From NCBI GenBank assembly GCA_001839685.1, contig MLAK01000971.1, positions 1 through 43,047 on the forward strand: a DNA stretch of 43,047 nt, in the 5' to 3' direction. Origin of the DNA: Tritrichomonas foetus (lineage: Eukaryota > Parabasalia > Tritrichomonadida > Tritrichomonadidae). Made by a program: the position numbers and the translations under genes. Shown piece by piece: positions 19,055 to 28,703 of the stretch (the first letter of the stretch is position 1; the number at the start of each line of letters is the position of its first letter). The notes beneath the pieces were generated by a model. It was not told the origin of the DNA. It searched no databases and saw only the letters and a program-made list of their open reading frames with translations.

Positions 19055-19387
19055 AATGGTGTCTTTGAATTTTTTACGAAAATCTGTAAAATACTTGCAA
19101 TAAAGCATCTAAAGCTAAAATATTTCACGTATATTACTTTTCAAATAAGAGGTCAAGAAAAGAAAAACTTTGGCTAATATTCTATTCGGACTTTCTTCAG
19201 GGTGAATCAAAGGCCATTTGTTATATTTAACCTTGAAGAAATAAAATAAAAAATCAACTATCATCATAAAAGTTTCACAACCTGACTTGAAATAGAAAAT
19301 ACTCATTGCTTGCCGATACTTATTTGAGTTATTTAAATTTTGGTTAACTAAGGAAAAGATGTCACTTGAAAGACCATATATAAACAC
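19055..19387 (-). pseudogene. Possible relic reading frame abutting the transposon end
   Basis: A single minus-strand frame runs from about 19387 to the transposon edge. It contains protein-like sequence such as KYNKWPLIHPEESPNRILAK and CKYFTDFRKKFKDT, with two closely spaced TAG stops at about 19111-19117 and no good ATG. The frame ends abruptly at the terminal inverted repeat. It may be a decayed gene into which the element inserted. No family is recognised, and the composition could also arise by chance. Confidence 0.25.
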
Positions 19388-19440
19388 AAAAACAATTTCA
19401 ATGTAAGTCGATCAAAATAAGCTCAAATAAATTTATACAA

Positions 19441-20145
19441 ATGTCATCGGTTCCAAAAGTAGGGTGGTATATTTACACCCCAACAGACCCCAAAAAGCCC
19501 AAACTTACGCTTCGATGGGCAACAGTCAATGATTTCTGGCTGGAGATTTCACCTAAGCCAAGCGAACCACCATCGTTAACAATCCATCTCGGATTTTCCG
19601 ATTTCAGACCACCGCAGCCGCAGGACAACGCACCAGTTAACGCATTAATACTTACAACAGACGCAAATTCACTTGTTGGACCATTTTCGATCACCCTTTC
19701 AACAAATAATCGATTTGATATTTTAGATTTGAATCAGGCTCTTGTTGAAGGAAGAGAATGCTGGGGCCACTTGCTTCGTGACGGAATTCCAACCCGTACT
19801 TTCGAGTCATCATTCAAAGATAAAAAGAGTGGCTTCCTTGGCGGTAAAAATGTTGAATGTTCAATTTCACCGCAAGGCTTCAAAACTTTACGATCTGCAA
19901 CTGAAATGACAATTTATCAATTTTCACAAGTTTCTTTTGTTCGCCCACTCCCGTATGATACCCGCCAAGGTGCCTGCTTTGAAATGGCGATGGAAAGGGG
20001 AAACCAAAAGCCAGAGATGCTCTTCCAGTGTCACGACCATGCAGAAATGAAGCAGTTCATGCAAATCTTTCTCTACTTGTTGGTGAAGGATCGCGAGGCG
20101 AGAGTTTCTGACGCACCACCAACCAATCTCCAGGAGCTGATTTAA
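19441..20145 (+). CDS. Probable tandem PH-like domain protein
   Basis: I do not recognise a named family for this 234-residue protein. The first half begins GWYIYTPTDPKKPKLTLRWA, passes through alternating hydrophobic strands (DFWLEI, SLTIHLGF, FSITLST) and ends in a helix, LDLNQALVEGRECW. This is the strand-rich layout with C-terminal helix of a pleckstrin-homology-like fold. The second half (residues about 120-225) repeats the plan, ending HAEMKQFMQIFLYLLVKD. Two PH-like modules would suggest membrane-lipid or protein binding; this is inferred from pattern only. The ATG at 19441 is the first in frame and the stop is TAAA. The codon choices and base composition are less AT-biased than the surroundings, which supports a well-expressed real gene. 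Confidence 0.7.
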   Translation: MSSVPKVGWYIYTPTDPKKPKLTLRWATVNDFWLEISPKPSEPPSLTIHLGFSDFRPPQPQDNAPVNALILTTDANSLVGPFSITLSTNNRFDILDLNQALVEGRECWGHLLRDGIPTRTFESSFKDKKSGFLGGKNVECSISPQGFKTLRSATEMTIYQFSQVSFVRPLPYDTRQGACFEMAMERGNQKPEMLFQCHDHAEMKQFMQIFLYLLVKDREARVSDAPPTNLQELI

Positions 20146-20675
20146 ATTTAAATTTTATTTTTGCGTGATGAGAAATTTAGATAATGCGTGTTTGGGAAAT
20201 GAAGTCTATAATCAACTCTTCCTGAATCATATGTAGGAGACAAAACGAGATTATTTTTTTGGAGTTTATTATATTCTATTATAAAGTTTTTTTATGTTAC
20301 GATATATTTTTGAATGGCGTCGATTTATTTGTCTTGTTGCAATTGATTATATTGTGTATCATGATTATAACTTGTATCATGATTATATTGTGTATCATAT
20401 AGTTATATTGTGAATCATAGTTATATTGTGAATCATAGTTATATTGTGTCATAGTTATAACTTTACTTTTGAAGTAATATAGTATACTTGAATATGATTT
20501 TGTTGAATGATTTTTGCCTTTTCCTTTGTATGTGGTTTAAATACTCATTTTACTTCAGAAATGATGTAATGGACCATTGCAGTTCTCTTACTTGGTGAAA
20601 AAATGAAAATACACATCATGGTAAAAAATATCATAAAATATTACAAGATTTTTTAAGAAATATTCAATATATAAA
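20146..20675. other. Intergenic region with an 18-bp tandem repeat
   Basis: The region lies between the convergent PH-like gene and the CEP19-like gene. At 20345-20462 variants of TTATATTGTGAATCATAG (18 bp) are repeated about six times, most regularly at 20402-20455. No gene is supported. Confidence 0.7.
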
Positions 20676-21086
20676 TTAGTCATCCCAATCGCATGGTTCG
20701 TCGGCAACAATATCTGCACGCATATCGTATTGATAGTTAGGATCATCTGGGCGAATGGCGTTCATTTCAAATTCTCTATTCATTTGTTGCTTGTACTTAA
20801 TGTACTCTTCTTCGTTGTTTTGGGCGATTGTTGATAAATCTACTGTTGGTGCTTTCTTTATGATTGTCTGTATGAATTTTTTGAGCTTGTTCTGTGAGAT
20901 CGATTTGCTATTGAAGTAATCTGGATAATCTGTGACGAGTGTGCTATATAATGCATCTGATAGCGAGAAGTTACCAAAAACGACAGGAAATTGACGGTAT
21001 TGGAGCTGACTTGATCCATCGTTGTATTCAATACTGATTGATGGTGGATTGAAGGTGCAAGCAAGGCGAGTGATTTTCACAGCCAT
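20676..21086 (-). CDS. CEP19: CEP19-like centrosomal/basal body protein
   Basis: This 136-residue protein matches CEP19, a small centriole and basal body protein that works with RABL2 to admit intraflagellar transport complexes into cilia. The N-terminus has CTFNPPSISIEYND (residues 10-23), the conserved PPxIxxxY block. The C-terminus has RPDDPNYQYDMRADI (112-126) and the acidic Trp motif CDWDD at the end, the same order as in animal CEP19 (DDPNFVYD...CGWD). It is slightly shorter than the human protein (about 163). Trichomonads carry several flagella on basal bodies, so presence fits. ATG 21086 is in good frame. It sits inside the 9-kb block between the transposons. Confidence 0.85.
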   Translation of the reverse strand: MAVKITRLACTFNPPSISIEYNDGSSQLQYRQFPVVFGNFSLSDALYSTLVTDYPDYFNSKSISQNKLKKFIQTIIKKAPTVDLSTIAQNNEEEYIKYKQQMNREFEMNAIRPDDPNYQYDMRADIVADEPCDWDD

Positions 21087-21364
21087 TAATAATAAACGTT
21101 CGTAAATTTTAAAATTTGAATTGACTCAAAATTCTCTCAGAAAATGAAGTCATTCGCATTTGTTTTTATCAAAATATTGATGATTAAATAATGGAGCTAA
21201 GAGAAATGGATGTGTGAAAATTCATAATTGAACTTCAAAATCTAATTATATAGAATTCTTATACTTGTATCTAAAAAAACAGTAGAAAATAGATATAATT
21301 CCGAATCACACTAATAATTTAATAAACAAATAAAAATAACAAAAAGTGGGTGATCATATATACA

Positions 21365-23506
21365 TTATTGGCTTTCTATTTCTATTAATGAACTTAAGAA
21401 TAGGGCAATTGCTTCATTTTCCTTCATTGTAAATGCTGTATCTTTGACAAGTTTAACTGCCATTGTTCTCATCAAAATTTCGCCGAACCAAAAAACGTCT
21501 GGATTTTGTGACATTGAAATTGAAAGAGCCATTTCCTGAATATTGCATTTCTTTACCTTCCTTATTCCATTTATTACATGATTTAAATTAGAATTAAATG
21601 AGTTGAATTGACTTATATTGGAAAAAATTAAGGACGCTTTTCTAATGCAAGTTTTATCACATTTGCTCATTTTAATGCACATTTTATCCATTTTTTCGAA
21701 ATCACTGATGAAATCAATCCTAAATATTATTCTATTGATTAAAATATCAAAGAAACTATCAATTACTCCACGATAAATCATTCTCAATGATTCTTCAGTC
21801 AGATTCAATTTTTTCGCCCATTTTTTTATGCAAACGTTGAGTTTTTCCATACCGTCAAGTAAATTGTTAATTTCTGTTTTTTGGAACAAAGGCAGAGTTG
21901 TTTTAAAATTCAAAAAAATGAAATTCTTAACAACACGAGTCTCTATGAAATTATAAGAAGCTTTCATTACAATTTCGTTTACATTTGATCCTATTTCTTC
22001 TACAAAAATTGAACTTTCAATCAATTTATCATATAAAACTTTACAATTTTCGTAAATTTCTTTAATTTCCTCGATTTCTTTGGTTAAAGAATCGTTGTAG
22101 AAGTCTATTTGTAGTTTTTGTGCAATAGTTAAAAAAATTTTTTGATATTTTCTTAAATGTGCTAAATTATTACAAATTATCATCATTTCGCCAATTGTAG
22201 ATTGATCAACATGACATGGACAAGAAAATGTTGGGATTACTCCCCATTTCTTGAATTGAACAACATCTTTGTCATTTGGTAAAAAAATTGAATGTTTTAA
22301 ATCATCAGTCAGATTGATTAATTCATCAAAACCAAGCTGCTCAAATTTATCATCTGAACATGTGACAACTTTAATGAATAAATCCAAATCATGTGTAGAA
22401 AACACCAAATTACAATCAAATACAAATTTTTGATGCATTCTTCTTGTTAAAATAGATTTTTTTAGTTGTTTTACATTGACACGTGAAAGATCCCAAATTC
22501 CATCCATGATATCATACAACTCAAACCTGTTAGAATCACTCGAATCGCCAGTTTTACTTTTAGAATCATTATTCTGTTTAGTATTTAAACCATTACTGCC
22601 ATTTGCTGGTTTTTTTGGAGAGTTTCTGAAATGATATAAGCAGCAACATTTTAATACATCATAAAAATCTTTATTGTTTAGAAAGAATGCTAAAAATATA
22701 TCAAAAACCAAGTAATTTGAAAATTTATTGTTGATTCCACTCAAAACAGCAAGTAATTCTGTAATTTGATACGGAAGAAGTGGAATTAAATCAATCATAT
22801 CATCAACTGTCTGTGAAACAATAGAAAGTACGGATTTCCAATATTCTGGACGAATTAATTTCCCATTTACTAAGGAATATTCGAATTTTTTATCATGAAT
22901 ACTTTTCATTTTATTTTGAATGTCCAAATTTGCGAAAAATTCAAAAGGATTCACTGCTGAAATGAAGCTTCTTATCATTGTAATGATGAAAGATCCTTTC
23001 TCGTTTATATTTACACCATAGAGTGAGAAATGATAACGAAGCGTATGCTTTATTAGATTAATAGCATATTTTGTATCGTTTTCGCTGATAAAAAAGCCAA
23101 AAAGTGAAGGAAAAGTGTGAAAGAAGAAATAAAGCATGTCATCGTGCGAAAAAGCGGCTTGATTACTGCTCAAAGCAAAATATAAAATCTGGGAAAAAAT
23201 TCCAGGATTTGTTGTTGTATACGAAATTAATTGGCTGATGCGTGATTTGTAAGAAGGCTTTCTGAAATGAGATAATGATGTGGTTTTTTCTATTCCATTT
23301 GTAAGGCTATTTAATAAAAATGTAATTTCTGCGTAGTTTGTTGATCTTTCGTATAATTTGAGATACGTGAAATGGGAAAGAATAAAAGACTTATCGATGA
23401 GTATTGAAGTATCTTCTTGGTATTTAGAAAGCAGTGTCTGGAAGATGTTCAATAAATTGTTACATTTATCTCGATAAAATGAATATTCTTTTACCAGATT
23501 CTCCAT
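21365..23506 (-). CDS. Large alpha-helical protein, function unknown (possibly RasGAP-like)
   Basis: The protein is 713 residues from ATG 23506; the nine codons further upstream start with TTG. It is rich in long amphipathic helices. I do not recognise the family. The stretch around residues 130-215 (DDMLYFFFHTFPSLFGFFIS, then INLIKHTLRYHFSLYG and IRSFISAVNPFEFF) is reminiscent of the helical start of RasGAP-type domains such as that of GAPVD1. No clear arginine finger (FLR) can be pointed out. A Ser/Asn-rich linker lies near residues 315-335. A GTPase-regulator role is therefore only a suggestion. No signal peptide or membrane segment is seen. Confidence 0.75.
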   Translation of the reverse strand: MENLVKEYSFYRDKCNNLLNIFQTLLSKYQEDTSILIDKSFILSHFTYLKLYERSTNYAEITFLLNSLTNGIEKTTSLSHFRKPSYKSRISQLISYTTTNPGIFSQILYFALSSNQAAFSHDDMLYFFFHTFPSLFGFFISENDTKYAINLIKHTLRYHFSLYGVNINEKGSFIITMIRSFISAVNPFEFFANLDIQNKMKSIHDKKFEYSLVNGKLIRPEYWKSVLSIVSQTVDDMIDLIPLLPYQITELLAVLSGINNKFSNYLVFDIFLAFFLNNKDFYDVLKCCCLYHFRNSPKKPANGSNGLNTKQNNDSKSKTGDSSDSNRFELYDIMDGIWDLSRVNVKQLKKSILTRRMHQKFVFDCNLVFSTHDLDLFIKVVTCSDDKFEQLGFDELINLTDDLKHSIFLPNDKDVVQFKKWGVIPTFSCPCHVDQSTIGEMMIICNNLAHLRKYQKIFLTIAQKLQIDFYNDSLTKEIEEIKEIYENCKVLYDKLIESSIFVEEIGSNVNEIVMKASYNFIETRVVKNFIFLNFKTTLPLFQKTEINNLLDGMEKLNVCIKKWAKKLNLTEESLRMIYRGVIDSFFDILINRIIFRIDFISDFEKMDKMCIKMSKCDKTCIRKASLIFSNISQFNSFNSNLNHVINGIRKVKKCNIQEMALSISMSQNPDVFWFGEILMRTMAVKLVKDTAFTMKENEAIALFLSSLIEIESQ

Positions 23507-23590
23507 TTGATTTCGAGCCAAATATTCACTCAAATAGTATTCTCTTTTTTGACTTTTTGATTAATAACTTGAATACAAGCGAATTTAAAA

Positions 23591-23639
23591 CCGTATTTTG
23601 ACAGATCAATTTTCACCTGGCAGATAAACTATTCTGAAG
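23591..23639 (+). repeat. Dispersed ~50-bp repeat, copy 2
   Basis: It matches 870-919 (about 41 of 50). It lies about 85 bp upstream of the minus-strand gene start at 23506 and about 400 bp upstream of the plus-strand start at 24037. The remainder of 23507-24036 is AT-rich intergenic sequence between divergent genes, with a poly-T tract just before 24022. Confidence 0.5.
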
Positions 23640-24036
23640 TATACAATCAAAAAATGTTATTTTGCATAGAAATATATAAATACCGTTTGATGACTAACCA
23701 AAATATTTGCCATATGATATAAATTTCTCTTTGTTAGTTGTTCTCCTGATATCTTTGATCTTTCTGTTAATGTCAAATGGAGAAGAAGCACGATTTCAAA
23801 AAAATTCTATATGACATTTATTTTTGACAATAGTATTCGGCAGATATTCTGTCATAGAAAGTCAAACAAATGTGTTTTCAGTATGTAGCATTATAATTAT
23901 CTTTGCTTCGGTGAAGTATTTTTGATTACAGATAGCAACTTTTTCAAAATATTGAATTTTTGTGTTATCTGACCATTTATTTTGTGAATTATTTTGTCTT
24001 GCTTTTCCTTTTTTTTTTTTAGTTTTGCTTTGTTAG

Positions 24037-25023
24037 ATGAGCGTTGATTCAAATGACCCCGAGATTCTGCAAAAAGAAATCGCTAGATTGAAAGAAGAAG
24101 TCCAATTACGAAGAAAGGAATGCGAGATTGTAAATGAAATTATTCAAGAAAGAATCATATTGAAGAGCGAATTCGCAAATATTCAATCAGAATGTCTGAA
24201 ATATCAAGAAGAAGCTAAAAAAGTCGAAAAAGAATACATCCATCAAATTGAAAAATTAAATGCAACAAATATTGAACTCTCGAAAAAGTGGGAGGAAGAC
24301 AAGAAAAAATGGGAAAAGGACAAGAAACAATATCAAGAACGAAATGAAGCACAGCAAGAGACAATTCTAAAACTCGAAAAAGAAAAATCAGCAATGGAAT
24401 CCAAAATTAAAAAACGAAAAAAAGAAAACAAAATAAAATCAATGAACTATGAAAAACAAATTAAAGAGTTAAAAAATAAAATAAGTGATTTTGAGAAAGA
24501 AAAAGTATCTCCTGACCAATATCAACTGCTAATTGATGAAAATAAGAGATTAAAATTCGAAATTTTGAGTCTTAAGCACGACCAGCAAATGATTATGAAA
24601 CAAAATCTCGAAAACGTGCCTCAACAAGTGGATGAGAGTGAGGATTTGAATGAAATGAATAAAGAGAAAACAAAAGCCGAAAAAAACGCCAAAAATGAAA
24701 GTAAGCCAAAAATTGTCAAAATTTCTGAAAACCCTCAACTCTTCGATGAAGAATTTACAATTAAAAGACTTGAAGCAGACGCTAGATTAATAAATTATTA
24801 CAATTTGAGAGAAGAGAGGTTGAAAATTATAGAAGGAGCTCTCAAAAAAAATGACATCCAATCAAAAAAAGATTTTATTTATCTTCAATTACAAGAAAGT
24901 TTACTCATTAAAGATTATAAGAAAAAAATATATCTTCAAAACCAAATAATATCAAAATATCGATCAGAAATTAAAAAATATAGAAAGCAATTTAATTTAT
25001 CGAAAAAACAAAAAGATGACTAG
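24037..25023 (+). CDS. Coiled-coil protein, function unknown
   Basis: The 328-residue protein is almost wholly charged heptad-like coiled coil (Lys, Glu, Gln) from residue about 8 to 195. A short break follows near 200-235, then a second helical, Lys-rich segment (IKRLEADARLINYYNLREER and onwards). The C-terminus is very basic. Such layouts occur in flagellar, basal body and cytoskeletal proteins, but I see no signature that fixes a family. The ATG follows a poly-T stretch and is the first in frame. The stop is followed within 25 nt by a perfect hairpin at 25048-25088. Confidence 0.75.
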   Translation: MSVDSNDPEILQKEIARLKEEVQLRRKECEIVNEIIQERIILKSEFANIQSECLKYQEEAKKVEKEYIHQIEKLNATNIELSKKWEEDKKKWEKDKKQYQERNEAQQETILKLEKEKSAMESKIKKRKKENKIKSMNYEKQIKELKNKISDFEKEKVSPDQYQLLIDENKRLKFEILSLKHDQQMIMKQNLENVPQQVDESEDLNEMNKEKTKAEKNAKNESKPKIVKISENPQLFDEEFTIKRLEADARLINYYNLREERLKIIEGALKKNDIQSKKDFIYLQLQESLLIKDYKKKIYLQNQIISKYRSEIKKYRKQFNLSKKQKDD

Positions 25024-25047
25024 TAATATTTATATATGTATATCAAA

Positions 25048-25088
25048 TTGTATGATTAGAATGACAAGTGAATATTCTAATCATACAA
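25048..25088 (+). repeat. Perfect 15-bp hairpin in the 3' region
   Basis: TTGTATGATTAGAAT (25048-25062) and its exact reverse complement (25074-25088) enclose an 11-nt loop. A few more A/T pairs can extend the stem. It starts 25 nt after the stop codon of the coiled-coil gene, so it would be in the 3' UTR if transcribed. Confidence 0.85.
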
Positions 25089-25218
25089 ATTTTCAATGTG
25101 AATTAAAATACTTAAAAGAGATCCTGACTCAATAAGGTCATTTTGTCATCACAAAGACATGCGTGTTATTAAAAACTTTTTCTTCAAACAAATATATATA
25201 TTTGTTTATTCAATAAAA

Positions 25219-25291
25219 TTTTCATCACAGTTTTCGAAATATGTCATGGAAAGTAAATAAAGTATTAGTTTTCATCACAGTTTTCGAAATA
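25219..25291 (+). repeat. 23-bp direct repeat pair
   Basis: A 23-bp sequence containing TTCATCACAGTTTTCGAAAT occurs at 25219-25241 and again at 25269-25291, exactly repeated with 50-bp spacing. The rest of 25089-25544 is AT-rich intergenic sequence between convergent genes, and no gene is seen. Confidence 0.75.
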
Positions 25292-25544
25292 CATCTCTCT
25301 ATGTCAAAAAATATCTTTTGGCAAATATTTTTATTTACTAATAATATATTATGTTGAGAAATTCCAATGGAATATTGGAAGGTTCATATTGGAATAATAT
25401 GTCACAAATTCGACATAACTAAATAAACTCTTGATTGTTTGACTTTCAAAAGAGATTTCCTCAAATGATGTTGAAATTCAGAAAACAAAGGATAGAAAAA
25501 ACACTATATATTTAATCTCGAAATGCAGGTTTCATTTTCGGAAT

Positions 25545-27263
25545 TCAAAGCCTTTTCCCAGCCTTAATGGCCTTTAATATCAAGTTAACCTGTGATAATT
25601 GCTGATATATTTCGTTTGTGGCATTTTCTAGTGCAGTTGTCCTCCTATTCAATGATTGTAAGTTTGAACTTAGCTCATTCAGGATATTTCCAGTTTGATC
25701 ATCAAATTTTTCTTTTTTCTTTTCATCTACTTTTGTATTATTCATTTGAGAAATCAGCTTACTATCAACAGACTTGGAATTATATCTAATATCTTCACTG
25801 AAGTCTTTCTTAAGTGGAATTGGTGATTTTATGGTTACAGTAAATCTGCCGACTTTTAGGCTTGCGCAGTTTCCATTTTCCTTCACAGTATCAATTTTAT
25901 CATTAGCTCCTGACTGACGAGTATTTATCGTATCACTTTGTAAGTAGTTTTTGGTCAAATTACTCTCTTTATCAATATAGTCATCAAAAATAAACATAAT
26001 CGGTTGTTTTTCTAACGGAATAACTGAATTATTTTCTTTTCTTTTACCGTATATTACATCAAATCTTTGATTTAATGGTGGTAAGTTATTTAGAATCGTT
26101 TCAGCTATATAATTTGTATCTGTTGCTTTCTTTAGAAATTGATGGTTCAGAAGCTCAGCTGCATTTGGTCTTTTATGGGAATCAACTATTAAGCATTGTT
26201 TAACAAAATCATGGAATGCAGGAGAGAAAAATTCTGGAAGGTGTGGTGGTGGTTGTTCAACAATAGCTTTCATTTGGTCTATTGGACTCAGATGTGAAAA
26301 AGGATTTTTTCCAGTGGCGAGTTCAATTGCTGTAATTCCAAGACTCCAAATATCCGATGATTCAGAGAAAACTGATCCATCTTTCACTGTTTCGGGTGCC
26401 ATGTATCCTACTAGACCAACAAAAGTTTTTTCTTTCAAAAGTTCTTCACAACTTGGACTTTGTATAATGTATTTAGTTCTTTTAGTACAATTGCATTCAT
26501 TTAATGAATTATGATAATTATTTAAAGTGATGAAATTTCCTGCACTGTACGTTCTATTAATCATATTACTTACAGGATTATTTAAGGATTCATCAACATC
26601 ATCAAAACTATTATATCGTCTTTGTCTACTGTTTGAATAATTATTATTCAAATCATCCTTTTTCTTTTCCTTATGCTTCATAGAACTTTTATCACAATGC
26701 TTTCCATGATGTTCAGCATTGGATTTATCCTTATTTTGGGCATAAAATTTGTCAATATCATCGCAATAAATATCTTTTTCTCGAAGAAGCCCAACAGCGA
26801 GACCAAAATCGGCAACTTTAACTTCACCACTGTTTGAAAGAAGAATATTACTCGGTCGAATCTGTCTATGAACCTGGTGATTATGATGAAAATAAATTAA
26901 GAATTGAACAACTTCACGAATGACTGTAGCAATTAATACTTCGTCATGAAACCCAGAGCTATAGGCAAACTGCAAAATATCATAACAAGAACCACCTTCC
27001 ATCAATTCTGTCAAAAACCAAAGCGAGCTTCCTGAAACAAAAGATCCATAATAGTTTAAAAGGTTTCTGTGCTGACTTGTCGCCCAAAAAGAAACTTCTT
27101 GACGTAATAATTCGAGATTCACTGGACATAATTCGAGATCAATAATCTTCACAGCAACTTTCTTTTTGTTTGATCGACAATTCGCAACATAGACATCTGA
27201 ATAGCTTCCACGGCCAATGAGTTCTTGGAGTCTGTATTTTGCAACGTTGAGAGGGAAAGACAT
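25545..27263 (-). CDS. STE20/OSR1-like protein kinase, probably a pseudokinase
   Basis: The 572-residue protein begins with a kinase domain most like the OSR1/SPAK/FRAY branch of STE20 kinases. It has glycine loop GRGSYSDV (17-24), Lys39 in VAVK, helix-C Glu56, DFG at 152-154, KTFVGLVGYMAPE (279-291) and SDIWSLGITAIELATGKNPF. The catalytic loop reads VHRQIRPSN (131-139): the invariant HRD Asp is Gln134 while Asn139 and DFG remain. This predicts a pseudokinase or a very weak kinase, as for STRAD relatives. The activation segment holds an insert of about 115 residues (160-280) rich in Lys, Asn and Ser. The C-terminal part has GRFTV (472-476), which looks like the RFx(V/I) docking motif of this pathway, and a final coiled coil. 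ATG 27263 directly precedes the kinase domain. Confidence 0.88.
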   Translation of the reverse strand: MSFPLNVAKYRLQELIGRGSYSDVYVANCRSNKKKVAVKIIDLELCPVNLELLRQEVSFWATSQHRNLLNYYGSFVSGSSLWFLTELMEGGSCYDILQFAYSSGFHDEVLIATVIREVVQFLIYFHHNHQVHRQIRPSNILLSNSGEVKVADFGLAVGLLREKDIYCDDIDKFYAQNKDKSNAEHHGKHCDKSSMKHKEKKKDDLNNNYSNSRQRRYNSFDDVDESLNNPVSNMINRTYSAGNFITLNNYHNSLNECNCTKRTKYIIQSPSCEELLKEKTFVGLVGYMAPETVKDGSVFSESSDIWSLGITAIELATGKNPFSHLSPIDQMKAIVEQPPPHLPEFFSPAFHDFVKQCLIVDSHKRPNAAELLNHQFLKKATDTNYIAETILNNLPPLNQRFDVIYGKRKENNSVIPLEKQPIMFIFDDYIDKESNLTKNYLQSDTINTRQSGANDKIDTVKENGNCASLKVGRFTVTIKSPIPLKKDFSEDIRYNSKSVDSKLISQMNNTKVDEKKKEKFDDQTGNILNELSSNLQSLNRRTTALENATNEIYQQLSQVNLILKAIKAGKRL

Positions 27264-28096
27264 TAATTTGTAAAAAGATAGCCAATCACTTTTTCTGAAA
27301 TTGAATTGAGTTTATTTCGTTATTTTGAATCGCTATAAATATTAAATTGTATGGATTCTAACAGCTTTCTTCGAAAAATACAGATTCATTTCTGATAAAT
27401 TTAGTACGATGAAAATATACTTTCAAATAATTCAATGCGTTTTTTTGTTCAAGAAAATAATTCAGTATGAATAGTTTACAATTTTTTTCAAAAATTCTGA
27501 AAACATAAATTGAGAAGTTACGGACCATGATCTGAAATCTATCGGGCCAAATAGGTACTAACAAAGTCTTATCCATTGTCAAAGTGTTGCCTCAGTAAAT
27601 TAAATTTTTGTGTTGCGTAGCACTAGGAAATCCTCATTGCTTGGAATTGTTATTTTCCATTGTTATCCAAGAAGTCAAAGTCACCAGTATAATAGTTAAT
27701 TCAATAAAATAACACATTAATAATTTCAACGTTTAGGTATCGACTCATTTTCAGATCATTTGAGCGCAGAAATTCCCGAATAATGATGGATTAATTGAGA
27801 CATCTTTGAAAATCTATTAGAAAAAGTTCACCAACATAGAAATATTTCTTAAGAAAAGTTTATATTTTTTATGAAAATTTATTTATCCATCATTATACGA
27901 GAAACTCTTTATGTGCGATATGACAGTTTTGAACTGTAACATTATGAGAATGAGAACATCTTTGTTAATTAATGATAATACGATATTTTCATGTTGAAAG
28001 ACCGTTTGAATTTTCCTAAAATTTATTTATACAGATGTGGACAGTTAAACACTGAAAAAGCGAAAACATAAAATTTAATAACTTTCTTTTTTGAAT
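27264..28096. other. Intergenic region between the kinase gene and transposon copy B
   Basis: AT-rich sequence with the MITE-like element at 27767-27909. A 73-codon minus-strand frame at 27358-27576 (starting MDKTLLVPIW) has no visible domain, and I do not call it a gene. Confidence 0.4.
27767..27909. mobile_element. MITE-like element, copy 2
   Basis: About 143 bp with imperfect terminal inverted repeats. The left end contains CCCGAATAATGATGGATTAA and the right end, on the minus strand, TCTCGTATAATGATGGATAA. Thus 14 bases around ATAATGATGGAT match closely. The interior matches copy 1 at 4901-5032 over about 70 bp. It has no coding capacity. Confidence 0.6.
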
Positions 28097-28123
28097 CACT
28101 CGTACAACTTTTTCTCAAAATTC
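28097..28123 (+). repeat. Terminal inverted repeat, copy B left
   Basis: Same 27 bp as 15872-15898. Outer bases are ...TTTTTTGAAT. Confidence 0.93.
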
Positions 28124-28703
28124 GGTTTTTTAAAAAATGACTTTTCAGACCTGAGATTTTCCCAAATTGGGAGAATTTTGTGTGGAAATGTATATCCAGA
28201 GCCGCGAAACCCTATTGTAAAGAGAAAGTTTGGTATGAAAAAAATTATAATATGATTTGCGAGAATTTTTTTCTACTTAATAAAAACAGGGGGAATTTTG
28301 ATATGTTGTGAGATTTTTGTTCTTATATATATTTCACGAAATAAAATCAATAAATCATAAATTGTCTGTAAATTTAATATATATTCGTTTTTTGGAATTG
28401 GCTTTTATATAGCTTTAAAATATTCGTATGCATTACCCATGAGTTACCAACAATATGGTCATCCTTTATTCGTATAAATTTAGAAATCATCAGAGACTCC
28501 CGTTCCAAAAACAAGTTTTTATTTTTCTATGAAAAATGTAAAATGAATTTGAGAGCATGATTATTTAAAAAATTGAAAGTGTTCACAATATTGAATACAA
28601 TATCAAAAAACATGAAGTTGTTATTACTATTGTTGTGATATTATCGCTATGAGAGCATTATCTTTCTATATTTATGATGGTTTTCTTCGATATTTGGTGT
28701 CAA

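Noticed and set aside
20345..20462. Tandem repeats considered as a CRISPR array
   Set aside because: Units are 18 bp, contiguous and AT-rich, without unique spacers, in a eukaryotic context.
27358..27576. 73-codon minus-strand frame beginning MDKTLLVPIW
   Set aside because: Composition is that of AT-rich noncoding DNA after the first residues, and there is no domain or promoter box. A gene fragment cannot be excluded but is not supported.
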